From Pantoea eucrina (lineage in GTDB: Bacteria > Pseudomonadota > Gammaproteobacteria > Enterobacterales > Enterobacteriaceae), in NCBI RefSeq assembly GCF_001691555.1, contig NZ_MAYN01000007.1, positions 1 to 64,000 of the forward strand: a stretch of DNA of 64,000 nt, written 5' to 3'. The position numbers were made by a program, and so were the translations under genes. Under the pieces are notes generated by a model that ran no database searches, was not told the origin of the DNA, and saw nothing but the letters and a program-made list of their open reading frames with translations. Positions 41,347-51,459 of this stretch are shown one piece after another (within the stretch, counting starts at the first letter, position 1; the number at the start of each line of letters is the position of its first letter).

Positions 41347-41771
41347 GTTTTCTTATTCACGATTGTTTCCTGCCTGCGGGCGCTATCAGACATTAAGCAC
41401 TGCGTTTGTTCCTTTTGCAGCCTGCGTTGTTCTGATCATTACACACGCTGTGTCAGCGTCGATATTGCCGATGGTTTGCTGCATACCGCTGCAAGTTATC
41501 CACAATTTGCCCGCGCCTGAAAGGCGGCGTTATACCCACTATGCAAAACCCTTTTGAACAGAGTTATCCACAAGCTCTGGCTCGACCCCTGCGCGTTATC
41601 TGGTGAATATAAGTTTACAAATGCTGTGTAAGTGTTTGTTTAACATAGCTAAATTAGTATTTCATTATGTTAATGAGCGCTATAGACCACAGGCGCCCCC
41701 ACGTCACTGTTTTTATGAAAAAATCTTATGCACAGCGTGTGGACAAACCTGTGTGCAGCAGGAGCGCTCAA
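41347..41771. promoter_or_regulatory. datA: datA-like DnaA-box cluster
   Basis: A 425-bp non-coding region between tRNA-Gly and queG, exactly where E. coli carries datA, the locus that binds DnaA and promotes ATP-DnaA hydrolysis to limit re-initiation. By eye it has two perfect TTATCCACA boxes (41496-41504, 41564-41572), TTATGCACA (41726-41734), and near matches TTATTCACG (41353), TTATACCCA (41530) and, inverted, TGTGGACAA (41738-41746). An AT-rich stretch at 41600-41690 could host IHF, but no clean consensus IHF site was found. Short open frames here look random. Confidence 0.8.
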
Positions 41772-42911
41772 TCATGCATCACGCGTCAGGCCCTTTTCCA
41801 CGGCGCGTACTAAACGCAGCGTTTTCGCAGGCTGTACCTCAATAACCTCCGCTGCGCGCTTCTGCTGCTGCTGATCCAGTGCCCAGTCAATATGCTCATC
41901 CAGCAACGGATGCTCGCCACGCCGCTGTTGCAGCGCTGCTACGCATTCGGCTGACCAGGGCGCATTACCCAGCGCCACGGCAATATTGCGCAGCCAGCGC
42001 AGATGACCAATTCGCCGAATTGCTGAACCTTCCGTTACGCGCAGAAAGCGCGCCTCATCCCAGCCAAACAGCGCTGTCAGCTCTGGTGCATGCAGCACCG
42101 CACGCGGTGAAAAGTCCGCTTCATCCGTCAGCTGACTGTAGCGATTCCAGGGACAGATCAGCTGACAGTCATCACAGCCATAAATACGGTTGCCGATCAG
42201 CGGACGAAACGCTTCAGGGATCGCACCTTCCAGCTCAATGGTGAGATAAGAGATACAGCGCCGCGCATCCACGACATAAGGTTCCACAATGGCACCGGTC
42301 GGACAGATTGTCAGGCAGGCGACGCAGCGGCCACACTGCTCCTCCTGGGGAGCATCAACCGGCAGCGGCAGATCGATCAACAGTTCACCGAGGAAAAACC
42401 ATGAGCCCGCTTCGCGATTAAGGATCAGCGAATGTTTTCCGGTCCAGCCAAGCCCCGCTTTCGCTGCCAGCTGGCGCTCCATCACGGGAGCAGAATCCAC
42501 AAACGGGCGAAAATTGAGTTCGCTGCAGTGTGACTGGATCATTTCTCCGAGCTTTTTCAGGCGATTGCGTAATACTTTGTGATAGTCGCGACCCAGCGCA
42601 TAGCGGCTGACGTAGCCAAGCTGAGGATTTTTCAGGGTCCGGGCAAAAGCCGCTTTTGCGGGCAGATAGTTCATGCGGACGCTGATCACCCGCAGCGTGC
42701 CGGGCAGCAGTTCATGCGGACGCGCACGCATCATGCCGTGGCGCGCCATCCATGCCATCTCACCGTGATACTGCTTGTCCAGCCACGCCTGAAGCTTTGG
42801 CTCTTCGGCACGTAAATCGGTATCACAGATGCCAACCTGCTGAAAGCCGAGATCGCGCCCCCACTGTTTAATCTGTTGAGCAAGCTGTTGAAGATCGAGA
42901 GGATATGACAT
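41772..42911 (-). CDS. queG: Epoxyqueuosine reductase QueG
   Basis: Cobalamin- and iron-sulfur-dependent enzyme that makes the last step of queuosine synthesis in tRNA. The start MSYPLDLQQLAQQIKQWG gives 379 aa, the E. coli length. Two 4Fe-4S motifs are visible: CGRCVACLTICPTGA and CDDCQLICPWNR. The C-terminus has HEAT-like repeats (IRRIGHLRWLRNIAVALGNAPW). It is divergent from nnr, and the two start codons share the tetranucleotide CATG at 42909-42912. Confidence 0.97.
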   Translation of the reverse strand: MSYPLDLQQLAQQIKQWGRDLGFQQVGICDTDLRAEEPKLQAWLDKQYHGEMAWMARHGMMRARPHELLPGTLRVISVRMNYLPAKAAFARTLKNPQLGYVSRYALGRDYHKVLRNRLKKLGEMIQSHCSELNFRPFVDSAPVMERQLAAKAGLGWTGKHSLILNREAGSWFFLGELLIDLPLPVDAPQEEQCGRCVACLTICPTGAIVEPYVVDARRCISYLTIELEGAIPEAFRPLIGNRIYGCDDCQLICPWNRYSQLTDEADFSPRAVLHAPELTALFGWDEARFLRVTEGSAIRRIGHLRWLRNIAVALGNAPWSAECVAALQQRRGEHPLLDEHIDWALDQQQQKRAAEVIEVQPAKTLRLVRAVEKGLTRDA

Positions 42912-44427
42912 GAGAAACCAGGCAGTTGATGCAAACGCACGCAGTTTACCACACTCTGTCTGGCCTGCGCAGGCCATGGCGCAGCTGGAGCAGGAGGCAG
43001 CTGACAGCCTGGGAGTGACGTTGTATGAACTGATGCAGCGCGCCGGTCAGGCGAGCTTTACGCTGGCGCGTCAGAGCTGGCCTGAGGCAAAACACTGGCT
43101 GATCCTGTGCGGCCATGGCAACAACGGCGGTGATGGCTACGTCATTGCGCGACTGGCTCAGGCAGCGGGCATTGCAGTCACGCTGCTGGCGTGTGAAGGC
43201 AGCAGGCCGTTGCCTGACGAAGCACGACAGGCGCGCGAAGCCTGGCTGGAGGCGGGTGGCGAGATCCATGCTGCAGACAGCGTATGGCCGGAGCCGGTCG
43301 ATTTGATTGTGGACGCGCTGCTGGGCACCGGCCTCAGCCGTGCGCCTGCGGCACCGTATACAACATTGATTGAGGCGATCAATCAGCATACCGCGCCGGT
43401 ACTGGCTATTGATGCGCCATCCGGCTTGCTGGCGACAACCGGTGTCACGCCGGGTGTGGCGGTCGTCGCCAGTCGCACACTGAGTATGATCGCGCTGAAG
43501 CCGGGTCTGCTGACGGGAAAAGCACGCGATCATGTTGGTGAGCTGCACTGCGATACGCTGGGCCTTGATGCCTGGCTCAGCGGGCAACAGGCGCCTGTCC
43601 GGCGCTATGCAGCGGAGCATCTGACGCACTGGCTCAAACCGCGTAAAGCAACCTCGCATAAAGGCGATCACGGGCAGCTGCTGATTATTGGCGGCGACAG
43701 CGGAACCGCTGGCGCGATCCGTATGACCGGTGAGGCGGCACTACGCAGCGGCGCCGGACTGGTACGCGTGCTGACGCAGGCTGATAATATCGGGCCGCTT
43801 ATTACCGCGCGCCCTGAGCTGATGGTTGATGCATTTACGCCTGAAAAACTGCACAACGCGCTGGCGTGGGCGGATGTCGTGGCGATTGGACCGGGCATGG
43901 GACAGCGCGACTGGGCACAGCAGGCGCTGCAGCAGGTTGCTGCCAGTGAAAAGCCGATGCTTTGGGATGCAGATGCGCTTAACCTGCTGGCAATCAATCC
44001 CGATAACCGTCAGAATCGCATCATTACGCCGCATCCCGGCGAAGCGGCCCGGCTGCTGGGGGTGAAAACCAGTGAAATTGAGCACGATCGCCTGCAGGCC
44101 GCGCAGACGCTGGCACGGCGCTATGGCGGGGTAGTGGTCCTGAAAGGCGCCGGGACGGTCATTGCCAGTGCCGCAGGAGACGTCGCGATTGCTGATGTGG
44201 GTAACGCCGGTATGGCATCGGGCGGCATGGGCGATACGCTGAGCGGTATCATTGCAGCACTGCTGGGCCAGCAGCTTTCGCTATTTGAAGCAGCCTGTGC
44301 GGGCTGCGTGGTACACGGCGCAGCGGCAGATGCAGTTGCCCGCCATCGCGGAACGCGCGGTATGTTAGCCACTGATTTGTTTGAACAACTGTGGCAGTTT
44401 GTTAATCCAGAGATGATGCAACAATAA
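42910..44427 (+). CDS. nnr: Bifunctional NAD(P)H-hydrate epimerase / ADP-dependent dehydratase
   Basis: Repairs hydrated NAD(P)H: the N-terminal YjeF_N domain epimerises R and S forms and the C-terminal kinase-like domain dehydrates the S form using ADP. The 505 residues show GHGNNGGDGYV (epimerase) and, in the second half, HKGDHGQLLIIGGDSGTAGA, ITPHPGEAARLLG and the phosphate-binding AGNAGMASGGMGDTLSG-type loop (NAGMASGGMGDTLSGIIAALLG). The ATG has AGGA 6 bases upstream, inside queG's first codons. tsaE starts 3 bp after its stop. Confidence 0.97.
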   Translation: MRNQAVDANARSLPHSVWPAQAMAQLEQEAADSLGVTLYELMQRAGQASFTLARQSWPEAKHWLILCGHGNNGGDGYVIARLAQAAGIAVTLLACEGSRPLPDEARQAREAWLEAGGEIHAADSVWPEPVDLIVDALLGTGLSRAPAAPYTTLIEAINQHTAPVLAIDAPSGLLATTGVTPGVAVVASRTLSMIALKPGLLTGKARDHVGELHCDTLGLDAWLSGQQAPVRRYAAEHLTHWLKPRKATSHKGDHGQLLIIGGDSGTAGAIRMTGEAALRSGAGLVRVLTQADNIGPLITARPELMVDAFTPEKLHNALAWADVVAIGPGMGQRDWAQQALQQVAASEKPMLWDADALNLLAINPDNRQNRIITPHPGEAARLLGVKTSEIEHDRLQAAQTLARRYGGVVVLKGAGTVIASAAGDVAIADVGNAGMASGGMGDTLSGIIAALLGQQLSLFEAACAGCVVHGAAADAVARHRGTRGMLATDLFEQLWQFVNPEMMQQ

Positions 44428-44430
44428 CGC

Positions 44431-44904
44431 ATGAAAACCTGTGTAATTTCTTTGCCCGATGAGGCGGCAACCCTGAAACTGGGTGCGCAACTGGCCCGCG
44501 TTTGCAGCAGCGCGGCCGTCATTTATCTGTACGGTGACCTGGGAGCAGGTAAAACGACGTTCAGCCGCGGCTTTCTGCAGTCGCTCGGTCATCAGGGCAA
44601 TGTTAAAAGCCCGACCTATACGCTGGTTGAACCCTATGAGATAGGAACACGCACCCTCTATCATTTTGATCTCTATCGCCTGGCCGATCCGGAAGAGCTG
44701 GAATTTATGGGTATCCGCGACTATTTCAGCGGTGAGGCACTCTGTCTGATTGAATGGCCGCAGCAGGGCGCAGGCTTTCTGCCCGAGCCCGATCTGTCAC
44801 TGACGCTGCGTTACGCAGAAACGGGCCGCGAAGCAGAAATCACTGCGGTTTCCGCCAGGGGTGCCGCGCTGCTTGATCAGATGCAGCAGGGAGATCCGGC
44901 ATGA
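44431..44904 (+). CDS. tsaE: tRNA threonylcarbamoyladenosine biosynthesis ATPase TsaE
   Basis: ATPase that works with TsaB and TsaD to form t6A37 in tRNAs reading ANN codons; essential in E. coli. In 157 residues: Walker [11 protein letters not shown] (~35-44), [33 protein letters not shown] and IEWPQQG. It is closely packed between nnr (3-bp gap) and amiB (4-bp ATGA overlap), the normal order. Confidence 0.98.
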   Translation: MKTCVISLPDEAATLKLGAQLARVCSSAAVIYLYGDLGAGKTTFSRGFLQSLGHQGNVKSPTYTLVEPYEIGTRTLYHFDLYRLADPEELEFMGIRDYFSGEALCLIEWPQQGAGFLPEPDLSLTLRYAETGREAEITAVSARGAALLDQMQQGDPA

Positions 44905-46562
44905 GGGCACGGATAAAAAGCATCTTGCTGGCCGTGCTCTGCCTGTTTTCCGCTACGTCATTTGCCGCCACGCTTTCAGATATCAAAGTTGAGAACGGCT
45001 CGAATCAGGCGACGGTGACGCTCAGCTTCAACGGCCAGCCGGTATACGGTTTTTTCCCGCTGCATAACCCTAACCGTGTAGTGCTGGATATTCGTCAGAG
45101 CGGCACCATAAAAGGATTGCCGCTGAGCTTCAGCGGTGAAAATATCGTTCAGCGCATTCGCAACAGCCAGCCCAAAGATGCTCAAAGCATCCGGCTGGTA
45201 TTTGATCTTAACCAGACGACCAAAACCCGCGCGGCGACACAGCGTGACGGGAATAACTATCGCGTAGTGTTTACGCTGCGCGGCACGCAGCCGGTGAACC
45301 GCAGCAGTGCCGCAGCCGCACCGGTTACCGCTGCGCGCCAGAGCGCCAGCATCGCCAGCAGCCAGGGCAATCCGTTTGACGGGAATCCGGTCACTTCAGT
45401 GACCAACAGCAACACCACAACACGCCCGGGCGGAGCGGTTATCCTGAACGACGCGGTGATTGTGGCGATTGACGCCGGCCATGGCGGGCAGGATCCGGGC
45501 GCGATGGGGCAGCGCGGCCTGCGGGAAAAAAACGTCACTATCGCCATTGCACGCAAGCTTAAAGCGCTACTGGATCGGGACCCGATGTTTAAACCGGTGC
45601 TGACGCGCAACGGTGATTACTTTATCTCGGTCATGGGGCGCTCAGAGGTTGCCCGTAAAGAGAACGCCAATTTGCTGGTGTCGATCCACGCCGATGCGGC
45701 GCCAAACCATTCGGCAACGGGCGCTTCTGTCTGGGTTTTGTCGAACCGGCGTGCCAATAACGAAATGGCAAACTGGCTGGAGCAGAAAGAGAAACAGTCT
45801 GAGCTGCTGGGCGGGGCGGGCGATCTGCTGGCGAACAGTCAGGCCGATCCCTATCTCAGCCAGGCCGTGCTGGACCTGCAGTTCGGGCATTCGCAGCGCG
45901 TTGGCTATGACGTAGCGGTCAAAGTTCTGCAGCAGTTACGCGGCATTACGCCGCTGCATAAACGGCTGCCGGAGCACGCCAGCCTTGGCGTGTTGCGTTC
46001 ACCTGATATTCCATCTTTACTGGTTGAAACCGGCTTTATCAGTAACGCCGGGGAGGAGCGGCTGCTTGGCAGTAGTGCGTACCAGGAAAAAATTGCACAG
46101 GCGATCCATAAAGGCCTGCGCAGTTATTTCCTCGCACATCCGTTACAGTCCGTCCCAAAGCAGGAAAACCGGCCGCTGGACAGCGTGCCAGCGGTTAGCG
46201 TCGCCAGCAATCCGGCCAGCGGAACCGTACAGTATACGGGCGTGACGCAGCGCCATACGGTAACGCGCGGCGAAACGCTGTCAGGTATCGCCGCGAAGTA
46301 TGGGGTCAGCATGGCAACGCTGCGCGAGCTTAATAAGCTGAAGCGCGACGTGGTCTGGGTGGGGCAGCGCCTGAAAGTACCAGCCGGCAGTCGCGTCAGC
46401 ACTACGGCTGCACGTCCGGCGCGCCACAAGGTGGTACGCGGTGATTCACTGACGGCTATTGCCGTGCGTTACGGCGTAAGCCCGAAAGCGATCATGCAGG
46501 CCAATAATATGAAGTCAGACAATGTGATGCTGGGGCAAAATTTAAAAATTCCTCAATCCTGA
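44901..46562 (+). CDS. amiB: N-acetylmuramoyl-L-alanine amidase AmiB
   Basis: Periplasmic zinc amidase that splits septal peptidoglycan so daughter cells separate; activated by EnvC in E. coli. The 553 residues hold a signal peptide (to about SFAA), an AMIN domain (~26-125), a Ser/Ala/Thr-rich linker, the Amidase_3 domain ([14 protein letters not shown] at its start; SIHADA; the C-terminal [12 protein letters not shown]), and two LysM repeats at the C-terminus ([19 protein letters not shown] and [19 protein letters not shown]). It is longer than E. coli AmiB (445 aa), which has one LysM. Confidence 0.96.
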   Translation: MRARIKSILLAVLCLFSATSFAATLSDIKVENGSNQATVTLSFNGQPVYGFFPLHNPNRVVLDIRQSGTIKGLPLSFSGENIVQRIRNSQPKDAQSIRLVFDLNQTTKTRAATQRDGNNYRVVFTLRGTQPVNRSSAAAAPVTAARQSASIASSQGNPFDGNPVTSVTNSNTTTRPGGAVILNDAVIVAIDAGHGGQDPGAMGQRGLREKNVTIAIARKLKALLDRDPMFKPVLTRNGDYFISVMGRSEVARKENANLLVSIHADAAPNHSATGASVWVLSNRRANNEMANWLEQKEKQSELLGGAGDLLANSQADPYLSQAVLDLQFGHSQRVGYDVAVKVLQQLRGITPLHKRLPEHASLGVLRSPDIPSLLVETGFISNAGEERLLGSSAYQEKIAQAIHKGLRSYFLAHPLQSVPKQENRPLDSVPAVSVASNPASGTVQYTGVTQRHTVTRGETLSGIAAKYGVSMATLRELNKLKRDVVWVGQRLKVPAGSRVSTTAARPARHKVVRGDSLTAIAVRYGVSPKAIMQANNMKSDNVMLGQNLKIPQS

Positions 46563-46606
46563 TCGCTGGCCTTCGGGCCAGCAAGCGACATACAAGGATC
46601 ACCACC

Positions 46607-48523
46607 ATGCCTATACAAATTTTACCACCGCAGCTGGCAAACCAGATTGCCGCGGGCGAAGTGGTTGAGCGTCCGGCATCGGTTGTAAAAGAGCTGGTGG
46701 AGAACAGCCTTGATGCCGGCGCAACGCGTATTGATATTGATATTGAAAAAGGCGGAGCCCGGCTTATTCGCATCCGCGATAACGGCTGCGGTATTCCCAA
46801 AGCTGAGCTGGCGATGGCGCTGGCACGCCACGCCACCAGTAAGATTGCGTCGCTGGACGATCTGGAAGCGATCGCCAGCCTTGGCTTTCGCGGCGAAGCG
46901 CTGGCCAGCATCAGCTCGGTTTCTCGCCTGACGCTGACCTCACGCACGGCCGATCAGCAGGAAGCGTGGCAGGCTTACGCCGAAGGGCGTGACATGCAGG
47001 TCACCGTTAAGCCGGCGGCCCATCCGGTGGGCACCTCGCTGGAGGTGCTGGATCTGTTCTACAACACGCCGGCCCGGCGTAAATTTATGCGCACGGAAAA
47101 AACGGAGTTTACCCATATTGATGAGGTGATCCGTCGCATTGCGCTGGCGCGTTTTGATGTCGCCATTTCGCTGACGCACAACGGCAAACTGGTGCGTCAG
47201 TACCGCGGCGTGTCGCAGACGTCGCAGCAGGAAAGACGTCTGGGAGCGATCTGCGGTACGGCATTTATGCAGCATGCGCTGCGCATTGACTGGCAGCATG
47301 ACGATCTCGCGCTGCGCGGCTGGGTAGCCGATCCGGCTGGCGCACGGCAAATCCCCGATTTGCAATATTGCTATGTTAACGGCCGTATGATGCGCGACAA
47401 GCTGATCAATCATGCTATCCGACAGGCCTGGCAGGCTCAGGGTGGCGACGATCAGCAGCCTGCCTATGTACTCTACCTGGAGATCGACCCGCATCAGGTT
47501 GATGTCAACGTTCATCCCGCCAAGCATGAAGTGCGTTTTCACCAGTCACGGCTGGTGCATGACTTTATCTGGCAGGGCGTGATGAGCGTGCTGCAGGCGA
47601 GCCGCAGGCCGGCGCTGCCGGACGTTGCTGCAAAAGAGCCCGCTGCACAGTGGCAGCCAGAGAACCGGCAGGCTGCCGGCGGCAACCATTTTGCTCAGCC
47701 TGCTGCTGCACCGCACCGTCCTGATGATGACACCGCCGCCAGCCGTCGCGACAATGCTCCCGCCCGCAGCGGAAGCGGAAGCGCAGGCGCAGGCGCAGGC
47801 GCAGGCTGGCAGCATAAAGAGCCTGCGTACCGCGCCCGTGAGGGGGCCGCCTATCAGCAGCTGCTGAAAACGCCATCCGGACCAGCACCGGCACCGGCAC
47901 CAGCTGCACCACAGACGACGCGTCAGACCACGCATCAGGCCACGCCCGAGACACCGCTGGCAGCACATGCACAGAGCTTTGGCCGCGTGCTCAGCGTCGT
48001 ACGCGAACGCTATGCGCTGCTGGAGCGCGGCCCGGCACTGCAGCTGCTCTCGCTGCCTGTCGCATCGCGCTGGCTAAAACAGGCGCAGCTTCAGCCAGGA
48101 GAAGAAGGTCTTAAGCCGCAACCGCTGCTGATACCGGTACGGCTGAAAATTGCCGCCAGCGAGCAGGAGGTCATTACCACCCGGGCGGCGCTGCTGCAGC
48201 AGATGGGCATAGATTTACAACGGGATGGGCAGCACGTCACCCTGCGCGCGGTGCCTTTACCGTTAAGAACACAAAATTTACAAATCTTGATTCCAGAACT
48301 GTTAGGCTACCTGGCCCGGCAGCAAGAGGTATCTGCGTCCATGCTGGCCCAATGGCTGGCACGTCGTGAGGATGCAGAGGAGCCACACTGGAATCACTCG
48401 CAGGCGATTGCGCTACTGGCGGAGCTGGAGCGGCTCTGTCCGCAGCTGCTGAAATCGCCGCCTTCAGGTCTGTTACAGACGTTAGAGATTGAGAGCGCGA
48501 TTAACGCGTTGAAGCATGAGTGA
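46607..48523 (+). CDS. mutL: DNA mismatch repair protein MutL
   Basis: Links MutS mismatch recognition to MutH nicking. The GHKL ATPase domain has E29 and N33 ([12 protein letters not shown]), DNGCGI (58-63) and GFRGEAL (93-99). The C-terminal dimerisation domain lacks the DQHA-x2-E endonuclease motif, as expected for MutH-dependent MutL. At 638 aa it exceeds E. coli (615) because of a long Ala/Pro/Gln/Gly linker (about 330-450) that includes a tandem GCAGGC hexamer repeat coding Ala-Gly. Its 3' end overlaps miaA by 8 bp. Confidence 0.97.
   Translation: MPIQILPPQLANQIAAGEVVERPASVVKELVENSLDAGATRIDIDIEKGGARLIRIRDNGCGIPKAELAMALARHATSKIASLDDLEAIASLGFRGEALASISSVSRLTLTSRTADQQEAWQAYAEGRDMQVTVKPAAHPVGTSLEVLDLFYNTPARRKFMRTEKTEFTHIDEVIRRIALARFDVAISLTHNGKLVRQYRGVSQTSQQERRLGAICGTAFMQHALRIDWQHDDLALRGWVADPAGARQIPDLQYCYVNGRMMRDKLINHAIRQAWQAQGGDDQQPAYVLYLEIDPHQVDVNVHPAKHEVRFHQSRLVHDFIWQGVMSVLQASRRPALPDVAAKEPAAQWQPENRQAAGGNHFAQPAAAPHRPDDDTAASRRDNAPARSGSGSAGAGAGAGWQHKEPAYRAREGAAYQQLLKTPSGPAPAPAPAAPQTTRQTTHQATPETPLAAHAQSFGRVLSVVRERYALLERGPALQLLSLPVASRWLKQAQLQPGEEGLKPQPLLIPVRLKIAASEQEVITTRAALLQQMGIDLQRDGQHVTLRAVPLPLRTQNLQILIPELLGYLARQQEVSASMLAQWLARREDAEEPHWNHSQAIALLAELERLCPQLLKSPPSGLLQTLEIESAINALKHE
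47783..47806 (+). repeat. Tandem hexamer (GCAGGC)x4 in mutL
   Basis: Four perfect GCAGGC units in frame, coding alternating Ala and Gly near residues 393-400 of MutL. Copy-number change would alter linker length in steps of two residues without a frameshift. Confidence 0.9.
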
Positions 48524-49466
48524 ACTAAACCAGGCTGGCCGGCCAAAGGCGATTTTTTTGATGGGGCCAACCGCCTCCGGCAAAACTGCACTGGCGATTG
48601 CATTGCGCCAGCAGCTGCCGGTAGAGCTGATTAGCGTTGACTCCGCCCTGATCTATCGCGGGATGGATATAGGAACGGCAAAACCTTCGGCTGAAGAGCA
48701 GGCGCTGGCTCCTCACCGTCTGCTTGACATACGCGATCCGGCAGAGAGTTATTCTGCCGCTGAATTTCGTCGCGATGCGCTCGCTGAAATGGCGGAGATT
48801 ACCCGGGAAGGTAAAATTCCGCTGCTTGTTGGTGGAACCATGCTCTATTTTAAAGCGTTGCTTGAAGGATTGTCGCCGCTGCCCCCGGCCGATCCACAAG
48901 TACGTCAGCAAATAGAGCAAACGGCGGCTGAACAGGGGTGGGAAACCCTGCACCGCCAGCTGTGTGAAATCGATCCGGTCGCCGGCAGTCGTATTCATCC
49001 GAATGATCCGCAGAGACTTTCGCGAGCACTGGAAGTTTTTTTTATTTCGGGTAAAACTTTAACGGAACTGACAAAAACGTCCGGTGAAGCGCTACCCTAC
49101 GATGTGCACCAGTTTGCGATCGCTCCGGCGCATCGTGAAATGCTGCACCAGCGCATTGCATTGCGTTACGACCAGATGTTAGCGTCAGGCTTTGAGGCGG
49201 AGGCTCGCGCCCTTTTTACGCGAGGTGATTTGCATACGGACATGCCTTCCATTCGTTGTGTCGGTTATCGCCAGATGTGGTCTTATCTTTCAGGTGAAAT
49301 CAGTTACGACGATATGGTTTATCGGGGAATTTGCGCCACCCGGCAGTTAGCCAAGCGCCAGATGACCTGGTTACGAGGCTGGGAGGGTGTGCACTGGTTA
49401 GACAGTGATGCGCCTGAAACAGCCCGCGACACGGTACTTCAGGTAGTTAGTGCTAAGCAGGGCTGA
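48516..49466 (+). CDS. miaA: tRNA dimethylallyltransferase
   Basis: Adds the isopentenyl group to A37 of tRNAs reading UNN codons, first step to ms2i6A. 316 residues as in E. coli. The P-loop GPTASGKT (17-24) and the DMAPP/tRNA motifs [36 protein letters not shown] and [12 protein letters not shown] are present. It overlaps mutL by 8 bp and precedes hfq; in E. coli several hfq promoters lie within miaA. Confidence 0.98.
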   Translation: MSELNQAGRPKAIFLMGPTASGKTALAIALRQQLPVELISVDSALIYRGMDIGTAKPSAEEQALAPHRLLDIRDPAESYSAAEFRRDALAEMAEITREGKIPLLVGGTMLYFKALLEGLSPLPPADPQVRQQIEQTAAEQGWETLHRQLCEIDPVAGSRIHPNDPQRLSRALEVFFISGKTLTELTKTSGEALPYDVHQFAIAPAHREMLHQRIALRYDQMLASGFEAEARALFTRGDLHTDMPSIRCVGYRQMWSYLSGEISYDDMVYRGICATRQLAKRQMTWLRGWEGVHWLDSDAPETARDTVLQVVSAKQG

Positions 49467-49554
49467 TTGTGTACAATTGATCGGTTAGCGTGCGCAAATT
49501 TTTACGTAGTTTTTCTGAACCACGGTTCTTAAGTAACAAACAACAAGCATATAA

Positions 49555-49881
<327 letters not shown>

Positions 49882-49899
49882 GTTTGCGTAGCCGTAAAG

Positions 49900-49947
49900 C
49901 CAGGGCCGGGGAGCAATCAGGTTTTCCCGTCCTGGTTATTTTATTTT
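49900..49947 (+). terminator. Terminator or attenuator between hfq and hflX
   Basis: Imperfect stem CCAGG...CGGG / CCCG.CCTGG with a long loop, followed by TTATTTTATTTT, about 20 bp past hfq. It leaves hflX 14 bp downstream, so partial readthrough would set lower expression of hflX-hflK-hflC. Confidence 0.65.
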
Positions 49948-49961
49948 AGCGAGGTTATAGC

Positions 49962-51242
49962 TTGTTTGACCGTTATGATGCCGGTGAGCAGGCCGTACTG
50001 GTACACATCTGGTTCTCCCAAGACAAAGAGCTGGAAGATTTGCAGGAGTTTGAAACTCTTGTCTCTTCTGCGGGCGTCGATGCACTGCAGGTCATTACCG
50101 GCAGTCGTAAAGCGCCACATCCCAAATATTTTGTCGGTGAAGGAAAGGCAGTTGAAATTGCCGATGCGGTAAAAGCGAGTGGAGCATCGGTCGTATTATT
50201 CGATCATGCCTTATCTCCTGCTCAGGAACGTAATCTCGAGCGTCTGTGCGAATGTCGTGTTATCGATCGCACCGGCTTAATTCTCGACATCTTTGCGCAG
50301 CGCGCCCGTACCCATGAAGGGAAATTACAGGTCGAGCTGGCGCAGCTACGCCATCTGGCCACCCGCCTGGTGCGCGGCTGGACACACCTTGAACGTCAGA
50401 AAGGCGGCATCGGACTACGTGGACCCGGTGAAACTCAGCTGGAAACTGACCGGCGCTTGCTGCGCGGTCGCATCAGCCAGATCCTGTCGCGGCTTGAGCG
50501 CGTTGAAAAGCAGCGTGAACAGGGACGTCAGGCGCGTGCCAAAGCTGATGTGCCAACTGTCTCGCTGGTGGGTTACACCAACGCCGGAAAATCCACCCTG
50601 TTTAACGCGATAACGTCTGCCAATGTGTATGCGGCGGATCAGCTGTTTGCCACGCTTGATCCGACCCTACGCCGTCTCAACGTCGCCGACGTTGGCGAAG
50701 TGGTGCTGGCAGACACCGTAGGGTTTATTCGCCATCTTCCGCACGATCTGGTTGCGGCGTTTAAAGCAACGCTGCAGGAGACCCGACAGGCAACACTGCT
50801 GCTGCACGTGATCGATGCCGCTGATTTGCGCGTCACCGACAACATTGATGCTGTGAATGAAGTGCTGGCTGAGATTGAGGCGGATGAGATCCCGTCGCTG
50901 CTGGTCATGAACAAAATCGATATGCTGGATGGGTTTGAACCGCGTATCGACCGCGATGAAGAGCAGCGCCCGACGCGCGTGTGGCTCTCTGCGCAGAACG
51001 GCGTCGGTCTGGAGCTGTTGTGGCAGGCGCTCTCAGAACGACTGGCAGGTGAGATTGCGCAGTATGAACTGCGATTGCCGCCTGAAGCAGGACGCCTGCG
51101 CAGCCGCTTTTACCAGCTGCAGGCGATTGAGAAAGAGTGGAATGAAGAAGATGGCAGTACGGGTTTGCAGGTGCGTATGCCAATTGTTGACTGGCATCGC
51201 TTATGCAAACAGGAGCCGTTGCTAACCAGTTATATTGTTTGA
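49962..51242 (+). CDS. hflX: Ribosome-associated GTPase HflX
   Basis: GTPase that splits stalled ribosomes under heat and other stress. 426 residues, TTG start with GAGG 7 bases upstream, giving the family N-terminus [16 protein letters not shown]. The N-terminal HflX domain ([39 protein letters not shown]) is followed by [20 protein letters not shown], then the G domain with G1 [10 protein letters not shown]3 DTVGFIR and G4 NKID. Confidence 0.97.
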   Translation: MFDRYDAGEQAVLVHIWFSQDKELEDLQEFETLVSSAGVDALQVITGSRKAPHPKYFVGEGKAVEIADAVKASGASVVLFDHALSPAQERNLERLCECRVIDRTGLILDIFAQRARTHEGKLQVELAQLRHLATRLVRGWTHLERQKGGIGLRGPGETQLETDRRLLRGRISQILSRLERVEKQREQGRQARAKADVPTVSLVGYTNAGKSTLFNAITSANVYAADQLFATLDPTLRRLNVADVGEVVLADTVGFIRHLPHDLVAAFKATLQETRQATLLLHVIDAADLRVTDNIDAVNEVLAEIEADEIPSLLVMNKIDMLDGFEPRIDRDEEQRPTRVWLSAQNGVGLELLWQALSERLAGEIAQYELRLPPEAGRLRSRFYQLQAIEKEWNEEDGSTGLQVRMPIVDWHRLCKQEPLLTSYIV

Positions 51243-51459
51243 TATTGCCCAAACGCCTTTATCTGACACATGAGAATGATGCTGTAAGTATGATTGCAGG
51301 TTGTATGCGCCGGAACACGGTTTTGCGGGCGCAACAACCACTGCGCGACTGACCGGATGCTTACCTCTGTAGCGGTCCGGCGACGGGCAGGCAGTTTACC
51401 GCGCGGCAGCAGGCGACGTGAAAGGTAAAACACGTAAATACAATAAATGGAGTAGAAAC

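Noticed and set aside
41363..41557. Small open frames in the datA-like region
   Set aside because: They cross several DnaA boxes, lack Shine-Dalgarno sequences and have random-looking composition.
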